NCBI RefSeq assembly: GCF_030252325.1
Contig: NZ_CP126981.1
Span: 2,170,001 to 2,234,000, forward strand
DNA: 64,000 nt
Source of the DNA: Candidatus Mycobacterium wuenschmannii
GTDB taxonomy: Bacteria > Actinomycetota > Actinomycetes > Mycobacteriales > Mycobacteriaceae
Direction: 5' to 3'
Translations under genes and position numbers: made by a program
In this document: positions 20,417 to 30,260 of the stretch, piece by piece
How positions within the stretch are numbered: position 1 is the stretch's first letter
Layout: every line of letters begins with the position of its first letter
Notes under the pieces: model-generated
Database searches by the model: none
What the model was told of the DNA's origin: nothing
Seen by the model: the letters and a program-made list of their open reading frames with translations, nothing else

Positions 20417-20908
20417 TTAGAGCGTGACTTCATCGAGCTTGCCGGTGGCGACGTCGAAGATGAAGCCGCGGACCGACGTGTGCTTGGTGACGAACGGGCT
20501 GTTCTCGATGCGCTGCAGCGACTGCCGCACGTCCTCGGCGAGGTCGGGGAAGGCCTCGGCCGACCACGGCGGCTTGACCCCGGTCTCGTCCTGGATCGTG
20601 CGCTTGAAGTCGTCGTCGGTGAAGGTCAACATGCCGCAGTCGGTGTGGTGGATCAGGATGATCTCGGTGGTGCCCAACAGCCGCTGACTGATGGCCAGCG
20701 AGCGGATCGCGTCATCGGTGACGACGCCGCCGGCGTTGCGGATGACGTGCGACTCCCCCTCGTTGATGCCGAGGACGCGATACACGTCGATTCGGGCATC
20801 CATGCAGGCAAGGACGGCTACGTGCTTGCTCGGGGGCAGCGGCAAAGGCCCGTCGAAAGACTTCGCGTAGGCGGCGTTGTTGGCCAGGTAGCCCTCGGTC
20901 GCGCTCAT
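20417..20908 (-). CDS. canA: Beta-carbonic anhydrase
   Basis: 163-aa zinc enzyme interconverting CO2 and bicarbonate; orthologous by place and sequence to Rv1284. The start ATG 20908 (MSATEGYLANN) is chosen over the upstream frame because it matches the family length. Zinc and catalytic residues are visible: Cys35 and Asp37 (LACMDARI), His88 and Cys91 (HHTDCG). Usually a cytosolic dimer or tetramer. In mycobacteria it sits next to the cys genes and opp operon; here the DUF559 cassette separates it from cysD. Confidence 0.95.
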   Translation of the reverse strand: MSATEGYLANNAAYAKSFDGPLPLPPSKHVAVLACMDARIDVYRVLGINEGESHVIRNAGGVVTDDAIRSLAISQRLLGTTEIILIHHTDCGMLTFTDDDFKRTIQDETGVKPPWSAEAFPDLAEDVRQSLQRIENSPFVTKHTSVRGFIFDVATGKLDEVTL

Positions 20909-20973
20909 CTCCCCGACGGTACGACGCGACGCCCCGCGAATCACCGGTCCGGATCAAACGGATCGCAATCTCT

Positions 20974-20979
20974 TAGTCT
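20974..20979 (+). promoter_or_regulatory. Candidate -10 box for oppB
   Basis: TAGTCT fits TANNNT, 33 bp before the oppB ATG; the sequence CTTAGTCTGT is nearly the same as in front of the tRNA-Arg. No clear -35. Confidence 0.35.
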
Positions 20980-21011
20980 GTGCGAATGCGACAGGGGCGA
21001 GGCCGGTAGCC

Positions 21012-21989
21012 ATGACCCGCTTCCTGGCTCGTCGCGTCTTGAATTACGTGGTGCTGCTGACGCTGGCGTCGTTCCTGACCTTCTGTCTGACGTCGGTGGC
21101 GTTCTCGCCGCTGGAGAGTCTCATGCAGCGCAGCCCGCGCCCGCCGCAGGCCGTGATCGACGCCAAGGCCGCGCAGTTGGGGCTCGACAAGCCGATCCCG
21201 CTGCGCTACGCGAATTGGGTGTCGCACGCGGTGCGCGGCGACTTCGGCTCCACAATCACCGGTCAACCGGTGTCGAAAGAACTGCCTCGGCGCATCGGCG
21301 TCAGCCTGCGGCTGCTGTTGATCGGCTCGCTGGCCGGCACCCTGATCGGCGTCGCCCTGGGCGCGTGGGGGGCGATTCGGCAGTACCGCATCAGCGACCG
21401 CGTGATCACTCTGCTGTCGTTGCTGGTGCTCTCGGCGCCGACGTTCGTGATTGCCAACCTGCTGATCCTCGGCGCGCTTCGGGTGAACTGGGCGCTGGGC
21501 TGGCAACTGTTCCAGTACACCGGGGAAACCTCGCCGGCATTGATCGACGGCGCCGGGGCGCGATTCGTGGATCGCTTGCAGCACTTGGCCTTACCGACGA
21601 TCACGCTGACGCTCGGCTCCGCGGCCGGATTCAGCCGGTATCAGCGCAACGCCATGCTCGACGTTCTCGGCCAAGATTTCATCCGCACCGCACGGGCCAA
21701 GGGCTTGACCCGGCGCCGCGCCCTGATCAAGCACGGGCTGCGAACCGCGCTGATCCCGCTGGCGACGCTCTTCGCCTACGGCGTTGCCGGATTGGTGACC
21801 GGGGCCGTGTTCGTCGAGAAGATCTTCGGCTGGCACGGCATGGGCGAATGGATGGTGCAGGGCGTCGCGACCCAGGACGCCAATATCGTCGCGGCGATCA
21901 CCGTCTTCGCCGGCGCCGTGGTGTTGCTCGCGGGTCTGCTCTCCGACTTCATCTACGCGGCGCTGGACCCGAGGGTGCGGGTGTCATGA
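21012..21989 (+). CDS. oppB: Oligopeptide ABC transporter permease OppB
   Basis: 325-aa integral membrane protein with six predicted membrane helices, starting with LNYVVLLTLASFLTFCLT and ending LAGLLSDFIYAALDPRVR. The EAA-type loop (ARAKGLTRRRALIKHGLRTALIP) that contacts the ATPase is present. The stop overlaps the oppC ATG (ATGA). Start ATG 21012 follows GAGGCCGGTAGCC. Homologous to Rv1283c; together with OppC, D and A it imports peptides, and in M. tuberculosis glutathione-type peptides were reported for this system. Confidence 0.95.
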   Translation: MTRFLARRVLNYVVLLTLASFLTFCLTSVAFSPLESLMQRSPRPPQAVIDAKAAQLGLDKPIPLRYANWVSHAVRGDFGSTITGQPVSKELPRRIGVSLRLLLIGSLAGTLIGVALGAWGAIRQYRISDRVITLLSLLVLSAPTFVIANLLILGALRVNWALGWQLFQYTGETSPALIDGAGARFVDRLQHLALPTITLTLGSAAGFSRYQRNAMLDVLGQDFIRTARAKGLTRRRALIKHGLRTALIPLATLFAYGVAGLVTGAVFVEKIFGWHGMGEWMVQGVATQDANIVAAITVFAGAVVLLAGLLSDFIYAALDPRVRVS

Positions 21990-22864
21990 CGGCCACCGCT
22001 CCGGAGTTCGCGTCGCGGCGGACGTTGGTGCTGCGGCGTTTCCTGCGTCGCCGCTCGGCGGTGGCTGCGCTGCTGGTGCTGCTCGTGCTGTTCGTCGGCT
22101 GCTACACGGCGCCGTCGTTCCTGCCGTTCTCCTACGGTGACCTCGACTTCGACGCGCTGCTGCAGCCGCCAAACGCCCGACACTGGTTGGGCACCAACGC
22201 CCTTGGCCAGGATCTGCTAGCTCAGACGTTGCGCGGCATGCAGAAGTCGATGCTGATCGCGGTGTGCGTGGCGGTGATCTCCACCGGTATCGCGGCGACC
22301 GTGGGCTCGATCGCCGGCTACTTCGGTGGTTGGCGCGACCGCGCGTTGATGTGGTTCGTCGACCTCATGCTGGTGGTGCCCGCGTTCCTGCTGATCATGA
22401 TCCTGACACCCCGCACCAAGAGCTCTGGCAACGTCGCCGTGCTCGTGTTGCTGCTCGCCGGTTTCGGCTGGATGGTCAGCTCACGGATGGTCCGAGGCAT
22501 GACAATGAGCCTGCGTGAGCGCGAATTCATCCGCGCCGCAAGGTATATGGGCGTATCGAATCGCCGGATCATTACTCATCACGTGGTGCCGAACGTGGCG
22601 TCGATTCTGATCATCGACGCGGCGCTGAACGTCGCCGTCGCGATCCTGGCCGAGACCGGGCTGAGCTTTCTCGGGTTCGGCGTCCAGCCCCCGGACGTGT
22701 CGCTGGGAACGCTGATCGCCGACGGTACTCAGTCGGCGACGACATTTCCGTGGGTCTTCCTGTTCCCGGCCGGGGTGCTGGTGCTGATCCTGATGTGCGC
22801 CAACGTGACCGGTGACGGCTTGCGCGATGCGCTCGATCCCGCGTCCCGAGGGGGTCGCCCGTGA
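21986..22864 (+). CDS. oppC: Oligopeptide ABC transporter permease OppC
   Basis: 292-aa permease. The ATG 21986 overlaps the oppB TGA; a much longer open frame reads in from upstream but is not coding. An N-terminal OppC helix ([20 protein letters not shown]) precedes the five-helix BPD core, with the EAA loop [23 protein letters not shown]. The ending overlaps the oppD GTG (GTGA). Membrane partner of OppB. Confidence 0.95.
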   Translation: MTATAPEFASRRTLVLRRFLRRRSAVAALLVLLVLFVGCYTAPSFLPFSYGDLDFDALLQPPNARHWLGTNALGQDLLAQTLRGMQKSMLIAVCVAVISTGIAATVGSIAGYFGGWRDRALMWFVDLMLVVPAFLLIMILTPRTKSSGNVAVLVLLLAGFGWMVSSRMVRGMTMSLREREFIRAARYMGVSNRRIITHHVVPNVASILIIDAALNVAVAILAETGLSFLGFGVQPPDVSLGTLIADGTQSATTFPWVFLFPAGVLVLILMCANVTGDGLRDALDPASRGGRP

Positions 22865-24696
22865 CCCGCCTGCTCGACGTGACCAACCTGGCGGTCAGTT
22901 TCCCGACCGACGGACCGCCACTGAAGGCGGTGCGCGGCATAGATTTTCACGTCGACGCCGGCGAGGTGGTGGCGCTCGTAGGGGAATCCGGATCGGGCAA
23001 GTCGACGGCGGCAATGGCGGTGGTGTCGCTGCTGCCGGAGTACGCCGACGTCCACGGCTCGGTGACGTTGCAGGACCGTGAGCTCATCGGGCTGCCCGAC
23101 GACGCGATGTCGCGATTTCGCGGTAACGCCATCGGCATGGTGTTCCAGGACCCGATGTCGGCGCTGACGCCGGTCTACACCGTCGGCGATCAGATCGCCG
23201 AGGCCATTGAGATACACCAGCCACGCACTGGGAAGCGAGCGGCCCGCCAGCGCGCGGTGGAGCTGCTCGAACTGGTCGGCATCAAGCAGCCCGAAAAGCG
23301 TGCGCGCTCTTTCCCGCACGAACTGTCCGGCGGCGAACGACAGCGGGTGGTCATCGCCATCGCCATCGCCAACGACCCCGATCTGCTGATCTGCGACGAG
23401 CCGACGACCGCGCTCGACGTCACCGTGCAGGCGCAGATTCTCGAGGTGCTGAAGACCGCGCGCGACGTCACCGGCGCCGGGGTGCTGCTGATCACCCACG
23501 ACCTGGGCGTGGTGGGCGAATTCGCCGACCGGGCGCTGGTGATGTACGCCGGCCGGATCGTCGAGTCGGCGGCCGTCAACGACGTCTACCGCGATCGCCG
23601 AATGCCCTACACCGTTGGCCTTTTGGGGTCGGTGCCGCGGTTGGACGCCGCGCAGGGCACCAGGTTGGTCCCGATACCGGGCGCACCCCCGGCGTTGACC
23701 GCGCTTGACCCGGGCTGCCCGTTCGCACCGCGCTGTCCCCTCGTCGTCGACGAATGCCGCACCGCGGAGCCGAAGCTGCTGCCGGTGGCCCCCGAACATC
23801 TCGCGGCCTGCATTCGCACCGAGCACGTCGTCGGACGCAGCGCCGCGGACGTCTACGGCGTCAGCGTGCCCGCCGACACCGCCGGCCCGAGCGACCCGCC
23901 CGTCGTCGTCCGGGTCCGCGACCTGATCAAGACCTACCCGCTGACCAAGGGCGTGTTGTTTCGCCGCAACGTCGGCGAAGTCCGCGCAGTCGACGGCGTC
24001 AGCTTCGAACTGAAGCAGGGCCGCACGCTGGCCATCGTGGGCGAGTCGGGATCGGGCAAGTCGACGACGCTGCACGAGATCCTTGAACTGGTTGCGCCGC
24101 AGTCGGGTTCGATCGAAGTGCTCGGCACCGACGTCGCGACACTGAATACGGCTAAGCGGCGGGAGTTGCGCCGCGACATCCAGGTCATCTTCCAAGACCC
24201 GGCCGCGGCGCTGGACCCTCGGCTGCCGGTCTTCGATCTGCTCGCGGAGCCGTTGCACGCCAACGGCCTCAGCAAGGCCGACACCCGTTCGCGGGTGGCC
24301 GAGTTGCTCGACACGGTCGGGCTGCGGCACGGTGACGCCAGCCGCTACCCGGCGGAGTTCTCCGGCGGGCAGAAGCAGCGCATCGGGATCGCGCGGGCGC
24401 TGGCGCTGCGGCCCAAGATTCTGGCCCTCGACGAGCCGGTGTCCGCCCTCGACGTGTCCATTCAGGCCGGTATCCTCAACCTGCTGCTCGATCTGCAGCA
24501 GGAACTCGGCTTGTCGTATCTGTTTGTCTCGCACAATCTCTCGGTGGTCAAGCAGCTGGCCCACGACGTCGTGGTGATGCTGCGCGGAGCGATCGTGGAG
24601 CAGGGCGACAGCGACGCGATCTTCCACCGACCGCAACACGAATACACCCAGCGCCTGTTGGCGGCTGTGCCGCAACCGGATTCGGCCCATGGGTAA
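22861..24696 (+). CDS. oppD: Oligopeptide ABC transporter, fused double ATPase OppD
   Basis: 611-aa protein with two complete nucleotide-binding domains in one chain, equivalent to OppD plus OppF. The first has Walker [10 protein letters not shown] (41-49) and signature LSGGERQRV; the second Walker A lies near residue 393 with signature FSGGQKQRI and Walker [13 protein letters not shown]. Between them the Opp cysteine motif ([14 protein letters not shown]) may bind an Fe-S cluster. Start is GTG 22861. Powers OppBC. Confidence 0.96.
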   Translation: MTRLLDVTNLAVSFPTDGPPLKAVRGIDFHVDAGEVVALVGESGSGKSTAAMAVVSLLPEYADVHGSVTLQDRELIGLPDDAMSRFRGNAIGMVFQDPMSALTPVYTVGDQIAEAIEIHQPRTGKRAARQRAVELLELVGIKQPEKRARSFPHELSGGERQRVVIAIAIANDPDLLICDEPTTALDVTVQAQILEVLKTARDVTGAGVLLITHDLGVVGEFADRALVMYAGRIVESAAVNDVYRDRRMPYTVGLLGSVPRLDAAQGTRLVPIPGAPPALTALDPGCPFAPRCPLVVDECRTAEPKLLPVAPEHLAACIRTEHVVGRSAADVYGVSVPADTAGPSDPPVVVRVRDLIKTYPLTKGVLFRRNVGEVRAVDGVSFELKQGRTLAIVGESGSGKSTTLHEILELVAPQSGSIEVLGTDVATLNTAKRRELRRDIQVIFQDPAAALDPRLPVFDLLAEPLHANGLSKADTRSRVAELLDTVGLRHGDASRYPAEFSGGQKQRIGIARALALRPKILALDEPVSALDVSIQAGILNLLLDLQQELGLSYLFVSHNLSVVKQLAHDVVVMLRGAIVEQGDSDAIFHRPQHEYTQRLLAAVPQPDSAHG

Positions 24697-26356
24697 CCGG
24701 CTCAGGCAACTTCTGGCTTTTGCCTTCGCGGTCGTCCTGCTGGCCGGCTGCTCGTCGGGCGCCGACGATGTGCCCACCGGTCCTGCGAACGCAGTCGGCG
24801 CAACCAGCGATATCAACCCGCAGAATCCGGCGACCCTGCGCAACGGCGGCGACCTGCGTCTTGCGCTCACCGAATTCCCCTCCAACTTCAACACTTTGCA
24901 CATCGACGGCAACTCCGCCGACGTCGGCGGCATGCTGAAAGCCACGATGCCGCGCGCCTTCGTGATCGGGGCCGATGGCTCGACGTCCGTCAACACCGAG
25001 TACTTCAGTAGCGTCGAACTCACCGGCACCAACCCGCAGATGGTCACCTACACGATCAACCCGAAGGCGATCTGGTCCGACGGCACCCCGCTGAGTTGGG
25101 AGGACATCGCCAGTCAGATCCACGCCACCAGCGGTGCTGACAAGAACTTCGCGATCGCCGGAACCAACGGCAGCGAGCGGGTGAAGTCGGTGACCCGCGG
25201 CGTCGACGACAGGCAGGCCGTGATCACCTTCGCCAAGCCGTACGCGGAATGGCGCGGCATGTTCGCCGGCAACACCATGCTGCTGCCGAAGAAGATGACC
25301 GAGACACCTGAGGCGTTCAACACGGCTCAGCTGTCCGGGCCCGGACCGTCGGCGGGACCGTTCGTGGTGTCGTCACTGGACCGAACCAAACAGCGAATCA
25401 TGTTGACGCGCAATCCCAAATGGTGGGGTGAGCGACCGCGGCTGGATCGCATCACATACCTAGTGCTCGACGACGCCGCCCGGATACCGGCGTTGCAGAA
25501 CAAGGCGATCGATGCGGCCGGGCTGGCCGGGCTGGACCAGATGACGATTGCGCGACGCACCAAGGGCATCTCGATCCGGCGGGCGCCGACCCCGAGTTGG
25601 TATCACGTCACGTTCAACGGCGCCAAGGGCTCGATTCTGTCCGATCCCGCGCTGCGTCGCGCAATCGCCGAGGGCATCGACCGGCAGAGCATCGCCGCGG
25701 TCAGCCAGCATGGGCTCAACAGTCACCCGGCTGCGCTGAACAACCACATCTACGTCGAGGGTCAGCAAGGCTACCAGGACAACAGCGGCGTGGTCGCCTA
25801 CGACCCCGAGAAAGCCAAGCGCGACCTGGATGCACTGGGCTGGAAGCTCAACGGCAAGGTCCGCGAAAAGGACGGCAAGCAACTCGTCGTCCGCGACCTT
25901 TTTTACGACGCGCAATCCAGCAAGCAGTTCGGCCTGATCGCTCAGCACAGCCTGGCCGCAATCGGTGTGAAGCTCGAGTTGATGGCGAAGGCCGGCAGCG
26001 GGTTCTTCACCAACTACATCAACGTCGGCGCGTTCGACATGGCCCAATTCGGTTGGATGGGTGACGCTTTCCCGCTCTCGGCCTTGACACAGATCTACGC
26101 GTCCGAAGGCGAGAGCAACTTCGGCAAGATCGGCAGCCCCGAGATCGACGCCAAGATTGAGCAGACGCTCGAGGAGTTGGACCCTGCCAAGGCACGGGTG
26201 CTGGCCAACCAGGTCGACAAGCTGATCTGGGCCGAGGGTTTCAGCCTGCCGCTCGTGCAGTCCGCCGGCAATGTCGCGGTGAACAGCTCACTGGCCAACT
26301 TCGGCGCGGCCGGGCTGGCCGACTTGGATTACACCGCAATCGGATTCATGCGCTGA
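24689..26356 (+). CDS. oppA: Oligopeptide-binding lipoprotein OppA
   Basis: 555-aa substrate-binding protein of the SBP_bac_5 family. The signal ends in the lipobox LLAGC with the lipidated Cys21. The family core ([35 protein letters not shown]) runs to the end ([14 protein letters not shown]). The ATG overlaps the oppD stop by 8 bp. It delivers peptides to OppBC at the membrane outer face. Immediately after its stop (2 bp) begins the direct repeat of the neighbouring insertion. Confidence 0.95.
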   Translation: MGNRLRQLLAFAFAVVLLAGCSSGADDVPTGPANAVGATSDINPQNPATLRNGGDLRLALTEFPSNFNTLHIDGNSADVGGMLKATMPRAFVIGADGSTSVNTEYFSSVELTGTNPQMVTYTINPKAIWSDGTPLSWEDIASQIHATSGADKNFAIAGTNGSERVKSVTRGVDDRQAVITFAKPYAEWRGMFAGNTMLLPKKMTETPEAFNTAQLSGPGPSAGPFVVSSLDRTKQRIMLTRNPKWWGERPRLDRITYLVLDDAARIPALQNKAIDAAGLAGLDQMTIARRTKGISIRRAPTPSWYHVTFNGAKGSILSDPALRRAIAEGIDRQSIAAVSQHGLNSHPAALNNHIYVEGQQGYQDNSGVVAYDPEKAKRDLDALGWKLNGKVREKDGKQLVVRDLFYDAQSSKQFGLIAQHSLAAIGVKLELMAKAGSGFFTNYINVGAFDMAQFGWMGDAFPLSALTQIYASEGESNFGKIGSPEIDAKIEQTLEELDPAKARVLANQVDKLIWAEGFSLPLVQSAGNVAVNSSLANFGAAGLADLDYTAIGFMR

Positions 26357-26357
26357 A

Positions 26358-26417
26358 CCCTAGGCGCACAACTCGATTCGCCGGGCATCCTTGACGCCGT
26401 CGTAGCGCGCCGGCGTG
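26358..26417. repeat. 60-bp direct repeat, outer copy (attachment-like)
   Basis: 58 of 60 bases match 27646-27705. It is a detached copy of the last 17 codons plus stop of the SMC-like gene (reads as ARYDGVKDARRIELCA-stop on the minus strand). It marks the left edge of the HNH insertion. Confidence 0.85.
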
Positions 26418-26438
26418 AGCGGCTTCGATAGCCCCCAG

Positions 26439-27140
26439 CTATCCACCATCAGGGTCTGGCGGTTTGATCATTAAGTCGATGGCGGCTAGCTCGTCCAGCT
26501 CGCTTCTCACCACGAGAGACCAGATCCCGAAGTTGTCAACGTGTGCTGTCAAATTAAACGCGCAGGGAACCCGGACAAGTTGAGCGGGTTCGTCGACGAC
26601 AAGTGCCAAGCTGCTGAGCGCCTTAACTTCTCCTGAGGGATCAATGACTTCGAAAAGCAATGTATACACGCCAGAAGGAACGCCGCCTGCTTCGATCACT
26701 GCAAACACCGGAAATTGAAGCTGCACGGGAAGGTCGTCAGTAACCGTGACGTTTTGCCAAGCGCCGCCGTCGATCTGCGCAAGGCCACCAGCGATGCTCG
26801 CATAGTTGTCGAGTAAGAGCGCTGTCATCGCGAGGCGATCGCTTACGCAGCGCCCAGCACAGTTGGGCGGCGGTGCCGAGTAATCCGCATGATGCTGCAC
26901 GTCTTCGACGAAGCCATTGCCCTCCTTACCTTTACGTGCGGGTCGCGGAAGCGGAGCGGTCCAGCTAGCACCTCCTCCGCCTCCTCCGCTGCCATATCCT
27001 TCGCCCGGCCGACCATCGTTTGAGATTTTCGGTCTGCCGTCCCCCCCGTGCCCCGCGACGCCGCTGAATACGTCTCCACCGATGGCCATAACGCCGCCCC
27101 CACCCCCGCCGCTGCCAGGTGCGGTGCCCCCCCCATCCAC
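26439..27140 (-). pseudogene. Gly-rich linker and DUF6941-like domain, out of frame with the HNH domain
   Basis: Downstream part of the HNH protein, displaced by one base at a G8 run (27127-27134). In its frame, translation continues GGTAPGSGGGGGGVMAIGGD, a glycine-rich spacer with repeated GG blocks, then a compact beta-rich domain (MTALLLDNYASIAGGLAQID, LPVQLQFPVFAVIEAG, then RVPCAFNLTAHVDNFGIWSL) resembling DUF6941 proteins. With seven Gs the two parts make one 389-aa protein. A separate start (open frame to 27206) exists but is overlapped by the HNH coding sequence. Whether this is decay, sequencing error or slippage is unresolved. Confidence 0.6.
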
Positions 27141-27609
27141 CGTTGTTGATGTCGCCATAAATAACGATGGATGACGATGACGGGTTAGCCGATTGCTCGA
27201 TGACATCGGCGGCCTCCTCGTCGGTCAGTTGCACTCCAACTTCGCCGCCAGTAGCTGCCCGAACCGCGTTGTCGTAGAGCGCGATCTGTTCCTGCTTCCA
27301 TTCGTGAAGTACTTCGAATCTGAATTCTTCGACAAGTTCTTTTCGATCGACCGCATCCGCATGGGGTATGCAGAGAATAAGCAGGTTCTCTGCGCATCGA
27401 TTTTCCGGCTCGGACATTTCGTCGCTCCACCGCGGCCCGCCTTCACTGCGTGCACGAATGTGCGCGATACGAGTGTTTAGAGTGCGCGGCCTGCCATCAA
27501 TATAGTTCTTGTAAAGCGGCGCGCCGCAACCAGGAAACGCGCACTTGATTGCATTCGCATACAGATGTTTGGCGGTTGCCTTAGTTGGCTCGCGATGTTC
27601 TCTGGACAT
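26965..27609 (-). CDS. HNH endonuclease-like protein (frame likely broken at a G8 tract)
   Basis: N-terminal about 150 residues are a zinc-ribbon HNH domain: Cys23 and Cys28 (CAFPGC), His50 (IAHIRARSEGG), Asn75 (ENLLILC), Cys80 and His83 (CIPHADAVD). A helix and the segment SSSSIVIYGDINNGGW follow. After the G8 run (27127-27134) the reading frame turns into Arg/Trp-rich nonsense to 26965, while the alternative frame gives a Gly-rich DUF6941-like continuation. The DNase activity is family knowledge; context in an insertion suggests mobile-element or defence function. ATG 27609 has only a weak ribosome site. Confidence 0.7.
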   Translation of the reverse strand: MSREHREPTKATAKHLYANAIKCAFPGCGAPLYKNYIDGRPRTLNTRIAHIRARSEGGPRWSDEMSEPENRCAENLLILCIPHADAVDRKELVEEFRFEVLHEWKQEQIALYDNAVRAATGGEVGVQLTDEEAADVIEQSANPSSSSIVIYGDINNGGWGGHRTWQRRGWGRRYGHRWRRIQRRRGARGGRQTENLKRWSAGRRIWQRRRRRRC

Positions 27610-27645
27610 TTCGGAAAACAGCCTCTCAAACCTCTGAGCTCAATC

Positions 27646-27705
27646 CCCTAGGCGCACAGCTCGATTCGCCGGGCATCCTTGACGCCGTCGTAGCGGGCCG
27701 GCGTG
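27646..27705. repeat. 60-bp direct repeat, inner copy within the SMC-like gene end
   Basis: This copy is the genuine 3' end and stop codon of the SMC-like gene. Compared with 26358-26417 it differs at two positions only. Confidence 0.85.
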
Positions 27706-30260
27706 CAGGTCAAGACGATCACCTGCCCGCGCTCCCCCAGTGTGTCGAACACCGCGGCCATCTTGACCAGTCGCTCGGGGTCGGTGAAGCCGAGCGCGTC
27801 GTCGATCAGGATCGGCACGGCGTCCTCTTTGGCGACCAACGCCGCACCGGCCAACCGCGCCAGGATGCCGAGTTGTTCCTTGGCCCCACCGGACAGCGAC
27901 TCGTACGGCACGGTCCGCCCGGCGAGCGTGCGGGTGAGGATGCACAGGTCGCTGTCGATGTCGACCTCGAAGCTCGGCCCGAACACCGGCCGCCCGAGTC
28001 GCTCCAGTTCGGCGCGGAACGGCTCGACATAGCGCAGTCGGGTGGTGTCGCGGTGTCGCGTCATCACGGTACGCAGGAGCTGCACCGCCCGGGCCCGACG
28101 ACCGACCCGGTCATGCTCGCCGCGGGCGTGCTCGGCGTCGATCTCGGCCGCGTCGAGCTTGCCCTGGCGGCCTTCGGTACCGAAAACTGCTAGCTGCGCG
28201 GCGATCTCGTGCAGAGTGCGCTCGACCTCGCCGATGCGCTGACGAAGCCCCGTCGTCTCCTCGACGGCGTCGGCCAACTCCGCGGCCACCGCGTCGGGCA
28301 CCTTGGCAGCCAACTCCCGGGACAGTTCAGCCACCCGGCCGGTGGCGGCCTGCGCCGCCGCCGCGTGGGCATCGACGGCCGCGGCCAGTTGCTCATCGGC
28401 GACGGACGCACGCTGCTCGGCCAACCGGTCGGCCACGGTGACCAACTCGGCGCGCTGGGTGACCAGCTTGTCGTGCAGACGCGTGGCCTGCGCGGTGACG
28501 TCGTTGAGTTTCTTCAACGCCAGCGCGGCCACCTTACGATGGGTGTCGCAGTCGACCTCCGCCTGCGCGCGGGCGGCAACCGCCTCGAGGAGTTCTGCGC
28601 GCGCGGCGGCTGCGTCGATATCGTCGGAAACCGCCGGCAGGTCCTGTAATTCGGCCAATCGGGCGCGCAGCTCCTCGACGTCATCGTCACCGGTCAACCC
28701 GGCCAGCGTTGCGGTGAGCTGGTCGCGAAGGCTCTGTAGTTCGCGGCGTCGCTGGTCGGCTTGCCGGGCCGCGTCCAGGTCGCTTATCTTCGCGGCCGTC
28801 AGCGCCTCGGTCAGGTTCCCTTGTGCCGCAGCGAATTTCTCCTGGATCTCCAGCGCGGACGCGCCGGGTGTGACACGGGTGGTCACGACGCCGGGGATCT
28901 GCACCTCGGTGGCGGAGTTCGCCACCGTCGACCAGCTTTCACCGGCGGCCAGCGACACCCGCTGATCGCCGGCGACCAATTCGAGGTCGGCGATGGCGAC
29001 GAATTCGACTGTCGCCGAAACCAATGCGAGTTGACCCTCAGCCCGGTCGACGGACGCGGCGGCCTGTTCGATCTGGCGGAGCAGGTCCTCGGTCACGGTG
29101 ATCACGGACAGCTCCGCGGCGACCGCGTCTCGCTCACGCAGCGCGGCGTCGATTTTCGCGAGCTTGCCGGTCAGTCGTTGCGTCTCCTCACGGCGGGCCA
29201 GATCGTCGACCTGCTGCCGGGCGCCGTCGGCCCGCTCTCGGGCGGCAACCATGCCCAGGTCGGCCTGCTCAACGGCCGCGTCGGCATCGACGGTGACGTC
29301 GCGCGCGAGTGCCTGCGCCTCGGTGGCCTCACGGGCTTCGTCCGTCAGCCCAGCGACAGCGGCTGAGCGCGAATCGTTTTCGCCTCGAAGCCGGACCCGC
29401 TCGGCGTGCTCCGCGGTCGACGCGGCGCTCTCCGCGGTCGCGGCGGCGGCGATCAACTCGGCCTCGCGCACCTGCTCGGTCAGCCGGGCGATCGCATCCG
29501 CCGCGGCCTGCGCCGCGGCATGCCGGGTGGCGGCGACAGCGCGCCGCTCGGCCAGCTCGGCCAACTCGAGCGTCAGCACGGCGTGCCGCTGGACGCGGTC
29601 GTCGACCTCCGCGACCGCGGCGGCACACCGCTCGACCTCCTGGGTGGCGGCGTCGAGTGCCTTGATGGCGACGGTCCACTCACCCGTGGGCCGGCCGGTG
29701 GGGGTGAAGTAGCGGGCGAATTCACTGTCGATGCGCTCGATCAGCAGCGGCTCGTTGCCCGACAGCGCGGCCGTGTCGCCGGCGGCGACATCGAGAGCAC
29801 GGGTCAACGCGTCGCACCCCGAGAGATTCACAGCGTCAGTGGCCGCAGACTGCAAAACCCTTTGCGCATGCCACAACTCGGTGTCCACGGTCTCGGCCAG
29901 CATTGCCTGCACGCGATCGTGCGCCTCGTCGCCGCTGTGCTGCTCGCGACGCGGCTCGAGCACCGTCAACTGCGTCTCGGGCTTTTTGTGAAAGCGTTTG
30001 TGATAGATGAACCGGTAAGCGCCCGCGCTGATCTCGGCGGTGATCTCGGAACCGACATCGGCGTGCGTCGGCTTGACCTGTTTGACTTCTTTCCTCGTCG
30101 AGCGGTCCTTAGATTCCAGCAGTAGATCGAGCGCCTCGACCATGGACGACTTGCCGACCTCGTTGGCCCCGGACACCACCACCACTCCGTGATCGGGAAA
30201 GTCGATCTCGCGGTGGTCGATTCCGCGGTAGTTCTTCAAGACCAGGCGATGCAGTTTCAC
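27648..30260 (-). CDS. SMC/SbcC-like ATPase (Rv1278 homologue)
   Basis: 870-aa AAA15/RecN-type ATPase. Walker A is GANEVGKSS (31-39); a long Ala/Glu-rich coiled coil spans about 200-700; the C-terminal half-site has signature YESLSGGAKEQLGILARLAG and Walker B VPILIDDALGFTD. No CxxC zinc hook is visible in the coil, unlike Rad50/SbcC. Paired with an SbcD-like phosphoesterase by an ATGA overlap, so the two probably act as a DNA repair or processing complex. The 3' end is duplicated by the adjacent insertion. Confidence 0.92.
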   Translation of the reverse strand: MKLHRLVLKNYRGIDHREIDFPDHGVVVVSGANEVGKSSMVEALDLLLESKDRSTRKEVKQVKPTHADVGSEITAEISAGAYRFIYHKRFHKKPETQLTVLEPRREQHSGDEAHDRVQAMLAETVDTELWHAQRVLQSAATDAVNLSGCDALTRALDVAAGDTAALSGNEPLLIERIDSEFARYFTPTGRPTGEWTVAIKALDAATQEVERCAAAVAEVDDRVQRHAVLTLELAELAERRAVAATRHAAAQAAADAIARLTEQVREAELIAAAATAESAASTAEHAERVRLRGENDSRSAAVAGLTDEAREATEAQALARDVTVDADAAVEQADLGMVAARERADGARQQVDDLARREETQRLTGKLAKIDAALRERDAVAAELSVITVTEDLLRQIEQAAASVDRAEGQLALVSATVEFVAIADLELVAGDQRVSLAAGESWSTVANSATEVQIPGVVTTRVTPGASALEIQEKFAAAQGNLTEALTAAKISDLDAARQADQRRRELQSLRDQLTATLAGLTGDDDVEELRARLAELQDLPAVSDDIDAAAARAELLEAVAARAQAEVDCDTHRKVAALALKKLNDVTAQATRLHDKLVTQRAELVTVADRLAEQRASVADEQLAAAVDAHAAAAQAATGRVAELSRELAAKVPDAVAAELADAVEETTGLRQRIGEVERTLHEIAAQLAVFGTEGRQGKLDAAEIDAEHARGEHDRVGRRARAVQLLRTVMTRHRDTTRLRYVEPFRAELERLGRPVFGPSFEVDIDSDLCILTRTLAGRTVPYESLSGGAKEQLGILARLAGAALVAKEDAVPILIDDALGFTDPERLVKMAAVFDTLGERGQVIVLTCTPARYDGVKDARRIELCA

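Larger units (their letters stand above)
26358..27705. mobile_element. Insertion of about 1.3 kb flanked by 60-bp direct repeats
   Basis: The DNA between oppA and the SMC-like gene is bounded by near-identical 60-bp repeats 1288 bp apart and carries only the HNH/Gly-rich/DUF6941-like coding region. Its GC is visibly lower than that of the neighbours. The pattern is that of integration into the 3' end of a gene with regeneration of that end, but no integrase or transposase is present, so the mechanism is open. Confidence 0.65.

Noticed and set aside
20480..21985. Long open frame continuous with oppC, reading through carbonic anhydrase and oppB
   Set aside because: It runs antisense to canA and in the wrong frame across oppB; oppC starts at ATG 21986 with the normal 4-bp overlap.
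27225..27480. Positive-strand frame in the HNH region (95 codons)
   Set aside because: It is antisense to the recognisable HNH motif and has no independent support.
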